Shown here piece by piece: positions 16,503-23,247 of a DNA stretch of 64,000 nucleotides (the stretch's first letter is position 1; each line of letters begins with the position of its first letter). The stretch comes from an uncultured Eubacteriales bacterium (lineage in GTDB: Bacteria; Bacillota; Clostridia; Oscillospirales; Acutalibacteraceae). A program made the position numbers and the translations under genes. The stretch spans positions 186,001-250,000 of the forward strand of contig CAKTVV010000001.1 of the NCBI GenBank assembly GCA_934630515.1, given 5' to 3'. The notes beneath the pieces are model-generated. The model was given only the letters and a program-made list of their open reading frames with translations. It made no database searches and was not told the DNA's origin.

Positions 16503-16542
16503 AAAGCCCCCGCCGTCAAATTTCTTTGACAGCCGGGGCTGT
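16503..16542 (-). terminator. Terminator after the deleted GNAT gene
   Basis: Complementary arms around AGCCCCGGCTGTCAAAG with a short AAA loop are followed on the minus strand by TTCCTTTTC. It closes the response regulator-kinase-GNAT unit. Confidence 0.75.
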
Positions 16543-16552
16543 ATGTATCCAT

Positions 16553-16789
16553 TTATTCACCGGACATCGGCTCCGCCAGCCGGGTCAGGGTATCCCCGGC
16601 GATCCGGTATACCGTCCAATCGGACATCGGCTCCGCCTTTTTCCGGTCAAAGAGCCACTCTTCCAGCGTGCTCTCATCCGCCACCACCTGATCCAGCAGC
16701 TGCTCATATGCCGCCAGCTCCCGGATAAACCGCAGGATCAGCGGCGTATCCGCCCGCTCCGCCGTGCGGAACCGTATGGCTGCATCCAT
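16553..16789 (-). pseudogene. GNAT acetyltransferase with in-frame internal deletion
   Basis: A 78-residue open frame whose first 50 residues (IRFRTAERADTPLILRFIRE, EWLFDRKK) match the start of a common GNAT family of about 160 residues, and whose last residues (AEPMSDWTVYRIAGDTLTRL) match that family's C-terminus, where SLGAEPMSDWTVYR is typical. The roughly 75-80 residues between them, including the acetyl-CoA-binding RxxGxG loop, are missing. The end repeats AEPMS, and the 17-base sequence CGGACATCGGCTCCGCC occurs twice exactly 60 bases apart (16561 and 16621). It cannot bind acetyl-CoA as is. A GTG at 16795 is an alternative start. It follows the histidine kinase by about 45 bases. Confidence 0.7.
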
Positions 16790-16834
16790 ACTCACATTTT
16801 CCTCCTGTTCTCCGCTGTGGGCTGCAGCTCCGGG

Positions 16835-18283
16835 TCAGCGGCTCTCCAATTCAATATAAAACGCTACCCCGTCCGGGGTATTTTCCACGCCGTAGGGCAT
16901 CCCGTGCGCCTTCATGATCGCCGCCACCACGCTCAGCCCGATACCGCTGCCGCCATACGCCCGGGTGCGGGCTTTATCTACCTTATAAAAGCTCTCCCAG
17001 ATGCGGGGCAGCTCCTCCGTGGGGATCGGCTCGCCGGTGTTGAACACCGTGATACGCACCCGCTGCGCCGACGGACGGGCGACCGCCGCCCGCACCACCC
17101 CGCCGGGGGACACATGGTTGAGGGCGTTGGACAGGTAGTTGGTCAGCACATTCTCGATCAGGAACGGGTCGGCATAGACGTCCACAGCGCCGGGATATTC
17201 CCATTCCGCCGCTGCGCCCTTTTCCCGGAGACGTACCTGCTCCCGCTCCAGCAGATTGCCCAGCAGCTCCGCCACATCGAAGCGGCAGATCTCCAGCTGG
17301 CTGCCGCCGCCCTCCAGCTGCATGAGCATGGTCATCCGCCGCAGCATCTGGGTGACCCGGTGTGCCTCATCCTCGATGACCTCGCAATAATACTGCCGGT
17401 TCTCGCCGCCGCCGTCGATATCCTCCCGTAGCCCCTCCGCATAGGTGCCGATGAGCGCCAGCGGAGTCTTTAGCTCATGGGATACGTTGGCGATGAATGC
17501 CCGGCGGGAATGATCCAGCTCCTCCCGCTGACGGATATCCGCCTGCAGGCGGGCGTTGGCGTTTTTCAGTTCCGTGACGGTGGTCTCCAGCGCCGCCGAC
17601 ATGGCGTTGATGCTCTCCCCCAGCGCCCCGACCTCGTCCTGCTGCTGTCCGGTATAGCGTCCGCTGAAATCCAGCTGCGCCACCCGGTCCGCCAGCGCCG
17701 ACAGCTGCCGCAGCGGGTCGGTGAATTTCCGTGCCACCCACCAGGTGGGCAGCAGCCCCAGCAGCAGCGCCCCCAGCCCGGCAAACAGCAGAAACCGGTT
17801 GGTCTCCGCCACGCTTTCTTCGATCGCCGCCACCGGACTGCGCAAATAGATGTGCCAGCCGTTATTCAGCGATCCTACCAGCAGGATCGCCTGCTCTCCG
17901 GTGGGAGAATCCGCCAGAATGACGTCCTCCCCGGTGACCGCCAGCTCGTAGGTGCCGGGGGCATAGCTGCGGTTGCCGTGGATCACAAAGCGGTCGGCGT
18001 TCAGGCTGCTGTACAGCACCTGCCGATCGCTCCAGATGAGGGTCGCCACCGAACCGGAATCCTGCAGCTCGGTGAGGGTGTCCTGCAGCTGCTCGCTGTC
18101 TCCGCACACGGCGTTGATGGTCGTAAACGCCCGCACCACCTGCTGCTTTTTCCGTCCGATATAATAGTTTTTGAGGGCAAAGGTGTTGAGCAAAAACACC
18201 GCCACCAGCACCGCCGCCACGCAGCCTGCCACGCTGGCAAACAGCTTCCACACCACCGAGCGGCGCAGCCGGGGGCGGGTCAC
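16835..18283 (-). CDS. Sensor histidine kinase
   Basis: A 482-residue membrane histidine kinase. Order: TM1 (WKLFASVAGCVAAVLVAVFLL, split at residues 12-33), an extracellular sensor of about 130 residues, TM2 near 165-185, a HAMP linker (RKFTDPLRQLSALADRVAQ), a short coiled coil, the phosphoacceptor VSHELKTPLALIGTYAEGL near 265, and an ATPase domain with NYLSNALNHV, GEPIP and GGSGIGLSVV. It starts with GTG at 18283, forming a GTGA overlap with the response regulator stop, so translation is coupled. The ligand is unknown; it resembles PhoR/BaeS-type envelope sensors. Confidence 0.92.
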   Translation of the reverse strand: MTRPRLRRSVVWKLFASVAGCVAAVLVAVFLLNTFALKNYYIGRKKQQVVRAFTTINAVCGDSEQLQDTLTELQDSGSVATLIWSDRQVLYSSLNADRFVIHGNRSYAPGTYELAVTGEDVILADSPTGEQAILLVGSLNNGWHIYLRSPVAAIEESVAETNRFLLFAGLGALLLGLLPTWWVARKFTDPLRQLSALADRVAQLDFSGRYTGQQQDEVGALGESINAMSAALETTVTELKNANARLQADIRQREELDHSRRAFIANVSHELKTPLALIGTYAEGLREDIDGGGENRQYYCEVIEDEAHRVTQMLRRMTMLMQLEGGGSQLEICRFDVAELLGNLLEREQVRLREKGAAAEWEYPGAVDVYADPFLIENVLTNYLSNALNHVSPGGVVRAAVARPSAQRVRITVFNTGEPIPTEELPRIWESFYKVDKARTRAYGGSGIGLSVVAAIMKAHGMPYGVENTPDGVAFYIELESR

Positions 18284-18972
18284 AGCGCTCCTCCCGCCTT
18301 GGGATCGAATTTATACCCGATCCCCCGCACGGTGCAGATATAGCCGCCGTAGGGCGCCAGCTTGCTGCGCAGCTTTTTTACATGGGTGTCCACCGTCCGG
18401 GCATCCCCCTCATAGTCGAACCGCCAGACGCTGTCCAGGATCCGGTCCCGGGACAGCGCTACCCCGGCGTTGGTCATCAGATACAGGAGCAGCTCATATT
18501 CCGTATAGGTCAGCTCCACAGGCTTGCCGTCCACCCGCACCACCCGGCCGACGGTATCCACCGTCAGTCCGGGGGCGCTGTCCCGCTTTTCCTCCGGCTG
18601 GGGCTGTCCCCGGCGCAGCACCGCCTCGATGCGTGCCAGCAGCACCTTCAGGCTGAAGGGCTTGGCAATATACTCGTCCACCCCCAGCTGAAACCCCTGC
18701 AGCTCGTCCTCCTCCTCGGAGCGGGCGGTGAGCATGATCACCGGCACCGCCGAGGTCTGGCGGATGCGCCGGCAGGTCTCAAACCCGTCCATCCGGGGCA
18801 TCATCACATCCAGCAGCACCAGATCGACCCTCCGACGGGACAGAAGCTCCAGCGCCTCCACACCGTCGCCGGCCTCCAGCACCGCATAGCCCTTGATCTG
18901 CAGATAGTCCCGCACGACCCGGCGCATCCGCACCTCGTCGTCCACGACCAATATGGTTTGTTCTTCTGCCAT
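18280..18972 (-). CDS. OmpR/PhoB-family response regulator
   Basis: A 230-residue response regulator. The receiver domain has DDEVR near residue 11, the phosphorylation site LVLLDVMMPRMDGF near 55, a conserved Thr in VIMLTARSEEED and Lys in YIAKPFSLKVLLARI. The C-terminal winged helix has ELTYTEYELLLYLMTNAG, SRDRILDSVW and TVDTHVKKLRSKL. It heads the two-component operon with the kinase. The promoter is probably in 18985-19035 (TATACAAT with a weak TTCCGA at 18 bases). Targets are not evident. Confidence 0.93.
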   Translation of the reverse strand: MAEEQTILVVDDEVRMRRVVRDYLQIKGYAVLEAGDGVEALELLSRRRVDLVLLDVMMPRMDGFETCRRIRQTSAVPVIMLTARSEEEDELQGFQLGVDEYIAKPFSLKVLLARIEAVLRRGQPQPEEKRDSAPGLTVDTVGRVVRVDGKPVELTYTEYELLLYLMTNAGVALSRDRILDSVWRFDYEGDARTVDTHVKKLRSKLAPYGGYICTVRGIGYKFDPKAGGAL

Positions 18973-19076
18973 CGGTGATCCCTTCTCTCTATTAAGCTAT
19001 TGTATAGTATGGCAGCAAAATATGTCGGAACTGTGAAAAATCAATTGCCGCTCTGTTATATTTTCTCTGAAGGACG

Positions 19077-20183
19077 TCAGGCGAACCGCCCCTCTTTATC
19101 GTAATACCGCAGCAGCAGCTCCACCATCTCGTCATAGCTGATGACGCCGCTCTCCACGCCATTGGCTTTGATGAAGCCGTCGTTCACCTTTTGGGAGGAC
19201 TCCATCACCTGCCCCTCAAACTGCTTCCAATAGTCCCGCCGCTGCTGCAGATCCCGCCGCACCCCGTCGCTCAGCCGGGCATACGCCTGCTTCCACAGGA
19301 TCTTGTCCGCTTTATAGAGGGCGTTGCTGCAATAGATATAGGCGCTCAGCGCCCCGGAATAGACCTGCTCCGGCTGCCCGCTGGCGCTGCACGCCAGATA
19401 GCCGAGGAAATTGCACTCATTCTCCTTGGCGAAGCCCATGGTGTGCGCCAACTCGTGGGTGACGGTGTGCATCAGCTCGCAATCCGGCACATCCACATTG
19501 ACGCTCGCCTCCCCCAGCCAGGGACAGTAGACCCCTGTATAGCCGGTGTACGACCACAGATGGGAAAGGGTCACCGCTTTCACCCGCCGGGTGCCGGTCA
19601 CCAGATAGGGATAGGTCTGCCGCAGAACAGCATACCCGGCTTCCCCCTGCCGCAGCGCCCGGGACAAGGGCTGGGACAGCACCATGCAGCCGTTTTCGTC
19701 CTCCGTCAGCTGCGCCCGGGCGTCCGTCGCCTGCTGCGCCAGATCGGCGGTGAGGGTATACAGCTCCTGCGCCGTATATTGCCGATTCGGCAGCTCCATG
19801 AGGGTCGCCAGCGGCAGGCGGGAGAAATTGGCGCCGTCCATCACCATGAACACCAGCCACGCCAGAGACAGCCCCCATGCCAGCACCCGGCAGCCCCGCC
19901 CCAGCCGTTCCCGGCGGCCCGGACGGCGGATCAGCCGCACGACCCACCCGATCAGCAGCCCCAGCCCCGCCGGGATGCCCAGCACCACCAGACATTCCGT
20001 CAACGAAAAGGGGAACAGCGACAGCAGCCACTCCACCGGATAGGACACCGCCCGAAACAGCCCTCGGGTCACCGCATATTCCGTGAACCGGGGAAAATGC
20101 GGCAGTATCCAGTACATTCCGGCAGCCGCAGCCGTCGGAATGAGACACCACAGCAGACTGCGCCAGCGAAACGGTCGATTCAT
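19077..20183 (-). CDS. DUF3810 membrane protein, putative zinc peptidase
   Basis: A 368-residue DUF3810-family protein. Three N-terminal membrane helices (CLIPTAAAAGMYWILP, CLVVLGIPAGLGLLIGWVV, VLAWGLSLAWLVFMVMDGA) precede an external domain with THELAHTMGFAKENECNF, a zinc-peptidase-like HExxH variant (HELAH) followed by a downstream Glu. The motif suggests metal-dependent hydrolysis, though no activity of the family is known to me. ATG 20183 follows GGGAGGG; the longer frame overlaps the promoter. It lies 104 bases upstream of the response regulator with a promoter between, so it need not be in that operon. Confidence 0.85.
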   Translation of the reverse strand: MNRPFRWRSLLWCLIPTAAAAGMYWILPHFPRFTEYAVTRGLFRAVSYPVEWLLSLFPFSLTECLVVLGIPAGLGLLIGWVVRLIRRPGRRERLGRGCRVLAWGLSLAWLVFMVMDGANFSRLPLATLMELPNRQYTAQELYTLTADLAQQATDARAQLTEDENGCMVLSQPLSRALRQGEAGYAVLRQTYPYLVTGTRRVKAVTLSHLWSYTGYTGVYCPWLGEASVNVDVPDCELMHTVTHELAHTMGFAKENECNFLGYLACSASGQPEQVYSGALSAYIYCSNALYKADKILWKQAYARLSDGVRRDLQQRRDYWKQFEGQVMESSQKVNDGFIKANGVESGVISYDEMVELLLRYYDKEGRFA

Positions 20184-20251
20184 TGCGATCCCTCCCAGAT
20201 AAAGCAAAAAGGCGTCGAAAGCTCCCGCTCCCGAACACCCCAACAGTCATA

Positions 20252-20281
20252 AGTATAGCACAAATCCCCCGGTCATTTCAA
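20252..20281 (-). promoter_or_regulatory. Promoter of the DUF3810 gene
   Basis: Minus-strand TTGAAA (20276-20281), 18-base spacer, TATACT (20252-20257). The DUF3810 start is about 70 bases downstream. Confidence 0.65.
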
Positions 20282-20329
20282 GTGGTATCCTGCCTGAATT
20301 TTTCATTTTTTCCTTGGCGGTTTTGCGAA

Positions 20330-20358
20330 TAGACAAATGCGCCCCACCGGGGTATACT
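20330..20358 (+). promoter_or_regulatory. Promoter of an orphan small transcription unit
   Basis: TAGACA (20330-20335), exactly 17 bases, TATACT (20353-20358). It reads away from the DUF3810 promoter into a 280-base region that holds no annotated-size gene but ends at a strong terminator. Confidence 0.7.
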
Positions 20359-20425
20359 ATAGACACAGAGAAGGAAATGACCAGAAACCCATGAAGCAGA
20401 TGGGAGAGAAGGAGGACTGATTCCC

Positions 20426-20506
20426 ATGATGAACGATGATCCACCCGTTTCACAACTGAAAATCGATGCAGAAGGGAATGAGTCCAAAGATTTACTAACG
20501 AAGTAA
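20426..20506 (+). CDS. Small open reading frame, 26 residues
   Basis: Starts MMNDDPPVSQLKIDAEGN and ends SKDLLTK. The start is preceded by AAGGAGG (20409-20415) with 10-base spacing, which is as good as any real gene in the window. It is strongly acidic to neutral, has no membrane segment or signal, and matches nothing I recognise. It is the best-supported frame in the orphan transcript between the DUF3810 gene and feoB. It could equally be a fortuitous frame in a regulatory RNA. Confidence 0.4.
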   Translation: MMNDDPPVSQLKIDAEGNESKDLLTK

Positions 20507-20617
20507 CCCGACCAAAATACACCCTGAGGAGAAATGGTGAGTCCGATGCACAGTTGATTTCGAGTCGAATTCTTACAATCGAAAGAAAACGGTGAATCCA
20601 ATGTACTAAGTAACGTC

Positions 20618-20649
20618 CCGCCCGGGTCAAACGACCCGGGCGGTTTTTT
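20618..20649 (+). terminator. Terminator of the orphan transcript
   Basis: An 11-bp perfect stem (CCGCCCGGGTC with its complement) and AAAC loop are followed by six Ts on the plus strand. On the minus strand no T-run follows, so it serves the plus-strand transcript, not feoB. Confidence 0.93.
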
Positions 20650-20694
20650 GCGGATATTTATATTTACGATTTGTATATTTCTACGCAGGATATA

Positions 20695-22824
20695 CTATCC
20701 GCACAGTCGGTGGAGCCATGCCACCGCCATGCACAGCAGCACGCCCACCGCCGTCGGCAGCGCCGCCGCCAGCGCCGTCCACCGCCAGCTGCCGGTCTCC
20801 CGGCGAACGGTGAGCAGGGTGGTGGAGCAGGGCCAATGGAACAGGCACAGGAGCGCCGCCGATGCCGCTGTCCACCCCGTCCAGCCATGCGCCGTCAGCG
20901 TATCCCGCAGCAGAGCGACCCCGCCCAGCTCCGGCAGCGTACCGCCGGCGGTGTACGCCATCAGAGCGATGGGCAGCACGATCTCATTTGCCGGGAACCC
21001 CAGAATGAACGCCAACAGGATGACCCCGTCCAATCCCAACAGCCGGGCAAAGGGATCGAGCACGGCAGCGATCTGGGACAGCAGGGGAGCGCCGCCCACC
21101 GACACATTTGCCAGCAGCCACAAGAGCAGTCCTGCCGGCGCCGCTACCGCCGCCGCCCGCCCCAGCACAAACAAGGTGCGATCCAGCACCGACCGCAGGA
21201 GGATCTGCCCCACCTGTGGGCGGCGATAGGGCGGCAGCTCCAGCGTAAAGGAGGAGGGCATCCCCCGCAGCACCGTAGCCGACAGCAGCCGGGTCATCAG
21301 AAGCGTCATCAGCACCCCCAGCAGGATCGCCCCGGTGAGCAGCACCGCCGCCTGCAGGCTGCCGCCGGCGCCGCTGCCCACAAAAAACAGGGTCAGCAGC
21401 GTCACCAGCGTGGGAAACCGTCCGTTGCAGGGAACGAAGCTGTTGGTGAGGATCGCCAGCAGCCGTTCCCGGGGAGAATCCACGATCCGGCAGCCCACCA
21501 CCCCGGCGGCGTTGCAGCCAAAGCCCATGCACATGGTCAGCGCCTGCTTGCCGCAGGCATGGCAGCGGTGAAAGGGGCGATCCAGATTGTAGGCGATGCG
21601 GGGCAGATACCCCACATCCTCCAGCAGCGTAAACAGCGGGAAGAAGATCGCCATAGGCGGCAGCATCACCGCCACCACCGCCGCCAGCACCCGATACACC
21701 CCCAGCACCAGCGCCCCATGCAGCCACTCCGGCGCACCGACCCGCTGACATAGAGCGGTCAGCGCCGCCTGCCCCCGGGCAAACCAGTCCGCCAGCAGCT
21801 GTGACGGGGCATTGGCGCCCCGGATGGTGAGCCAGAACACCGCCAGCAGCAGCAGGATCATTAGCGGATATCCGCCCCGGCGGCTGGTGACGATCCGATC
21901 GATGCGCCGGTCGGCGGAATCCTTACAGGCGCATTCCTCCACCGTCCCCCGGCATACCGCCCGGGCAGCGGCAGCGGCGCTGGCAGCCATGCTGTCCTGC
22001 AGCGCCGACCCGGTCAGACCCGCCTGCTCCAGATGCCGCCGTGCCACCGCCAGCGCCGGACGCACCGCCGGCTCCTCCTCCAGCGAAACCGGCAAAAAGT
22101 CCCGCAGCGCCGCCAGCATCCCCGGCTCCTCCTCTAAAAGCTGCAGCGCCAGAAACCGGGGGCTCAGCCCGCCCCGGGCATATGGCGCCACCGCCGGAGT
22201 GAGCACCGCCAGCGCCCGCTCCACCGGCGGCGCATAGGTCACCGGCGGCGGGGAAGCCGGATGATCGCTATGGATGTCCTGCAGCGTCTCCGTCAGCCGG
22301 ACAAGGCTCCGCTTTTTTCGGGCAGCGGTGCCGCATACCGGCGTGCCCAGCCGCCGGGCGATCTCCGGCAGATCCAGCGTGATGTGCCGCCGCTTTGCCT
22401 CGTCCAGCAGGTTGACACACACCACCGTGGGCAGTCCGGTCTCCAGGATCTGCAGCACCAGCCGCAGATTCCGCTCCAGACAGGTAGCGTCGCACACCAC
22501 CACCACCCCGTCTGCACCGCCGAAGCAGATGAAATCCCGGGCGACCTCCTCCTCGGCGGAATGGGCTGCCAAAGAATAGGTGCCGGGCACATCCACCAGC
22601 AGATACGCCTGCCCCTGCGCCGAAAACCGCCCCTGCGCCCCGGAGACGGTCTTGCCCGGCCAATTGCCGGTGTGCTGGTGCAGCCCGGTCAGACCGTTAA
22701 AGACCGTGCTTTTCCCCACATTGGGATTGCCCGCCAGCGCCAGCACCCGCTCCCCGGCGGCAGGCGTCACCGCCAGCCCCGCATCCAATGCACCCCGTCC
22801 CACCGATCGTCCGGTCAGTCCCAT
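20695..22824 (-). CDS. feoB: Ferrous iron transporter B
   Basis: A 709-residue FeoB, the GTPase-linked membrane transporter for Fe(II). N-terminal G domain motifs: GNPNVGKST (G1), DVPGTYSL (G3), and NLLDEAKRR carrying the NxxD of G4. The membrane part begins near residue 330 (YPLMILLLLAVFWLTI) and holds the Gate-type segments, with the Clostridia-type CHACGKQALTMCMGFGCNAAG and SFVPCNGRFPTL. ATG 22824 overlaps the feoA stop by 10 bases; a longer frame lies inside feoA and was discarded. High Ala/Leu/Arg content follows the local G+C. Iron supply suits the iron-sulfur-rich metabolism encoded nearby. Confidence 0.95.
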   Translation of the reverse strand: MGLTGRSVGRGALDAGLAVTPAAGERVLALAGNPNVGKSTVFNGLTGLHQHTGNWPGKTVSGAQGRFSAQGQAYLLVDVPGTYSLAAHSAEEEVARDFICFGGADGVVVVCDATCLERNLRLVLQILETGLPTVVCVNLLDEAKRRHITLDLPEIARRLGTPVCGTAARKKRSLVRLTETLQDIHSDHPASPPPVTYAPPVERALAVLTPAVAPYARGGLSPRFLALQLLEEEPGMLAALRDFLPVSLEEEPAVRPALAVARRHLEQAGLTGSALQDSMAASAAAAARAVCRGTVEECACKDSADRRIDRIVTSRRGGYPLMILLLLAVFWLTIRGANAPSQLLADWFARGQAALTALCQRVGAPEWLHGALVLGVYRVLAAVVAVMLPPMAIFFPLFTLLEDVGYLPRIAYNLDRPFHRCHACGKQALTMCMGFGCNAAGVVGCRIVDSPRERLLAILTNSFVPCNGRFPTLVTLLTLFFVGSGAGGSLQAAVLLTGAILLGVLMTLLMTRLLSATVLRGMPSSFTLELPPYRRPQVGQILLRSVLDRTLFVLGRAAAVAAPAGLLLWLLANVSVGGAPLLSQIAAVLDPFARLLGLDGVILLAFILGFPANEIVLPIALMAYTAGGTLPELGGVALLRDTLTAHGWTGWTAASAALLCLFHWPCSTTLLTVRRETGSWRWTALAAALPTAVGVLLCMAVAWLHRLCG

Positions 22825-23072
22825 CGCTTCTCCGCCTCCTCCCGCTCCACCTGCACCAGCCGGGCATCCTCGTCCCGAATGGCGATCACCGCCCCACGGA
22901 TCCCGTATGCCGCCGGATCGCCGCCGGGGCTGCGCCCCACGCAGCACACCCGGCTGCCGGGGATCAGCCCGATGTCCGTCAGCCGCCGCCGCATACTGCC
23001 CTGCGTATATAACGCCTGCACCACCGCCGACTCACCCGGCCGCAGGTCGCATAAAGCCCGCCGCTCTCCCAT
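22815..23072 (-). CDS. feoA: FeoA-family protein
   Basis: An 85-residue SH3-like FeoA protein, thought to interact with the FeoB G domain. Visible are CDLRPGESAVVQAL, the family core MRRRLTDIGLIPGSRVCCV, and YGIRGAVIAIRDEDARLVQVE. ATG 23072 follows GGAGGAG at good spacing; the preceding in-frame extension reads antisense through the glycosidase promoter and was dropped. It is coupled to feoB by a 10-base overlap. I could not find a convincing sigma-A promoter in the 175 bases upstream, where several TGTCC/GGACA elements may be regulatory. Confidence 0.92.
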   Translation of the reverse strand: MGERRALCDLRPGESAVVQALYTQGSMRRRLTDIGLIPGSRVCCVGRSPGGDPAAYGIRGAVIAIRDEDARLVQVEREEAEKRWD

Positions 23073-23192
23073 GTCTGTCCACTCCTCCGTATCCTTTGCG
23101 CTTACTAACAGGGTATGCGGACAGTCCAAAGAGGGTGACAGGACAAAAGTTGGACAAACTTGCGGAAAAGCGGAAAATTTCTGCGGATTTAC

Positions 23193-23220
23193 TTGCATTT
23201 TTCCCGGTTTATGGTACAAT
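23193..23220 (+). promoter_or_regulatory. Promoter of the GH95-like gene
   Basis: TTGCAT (23193-23198), 16-base spacer, TACAAT (23215-23220), 27 bases before the start codon. Confidence 0.65.
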
Positions 23221-23247
23221 GAAGAAAAAATTGGGAGGGATGAGATC

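Larger units (their letters stand above)
20365..20649 (+). ncRNA. Orphan short transcript, possible sRNA or small-peptide mRNA
   Basis: A complete unit can be read: promoter at 20330-20358, predicted start near 20365, and a terminator at 20618-20649. It contains at least one well-initiated small frame (20426-20506) and a still smaller one, MKQMGEKED at 20391-20420, whose 3' end carries the Shine-Dalgarno of the next. Two related segments, GGTGAGTCCGATGCACAGT and GGTGAATCCAATGTACTAAG, occur near 20537 and 20591. I do not recognise a known RNA family. Confidence 0.5.

Noticed and set aside
22261..23247. Possible 329-residue N-terminal extension of the GH95-like protein
   Set aside because: It runs antisense through feoB and feoA and across the promoter; the good ribosome site is at 23233-23239 before TTG 23248.
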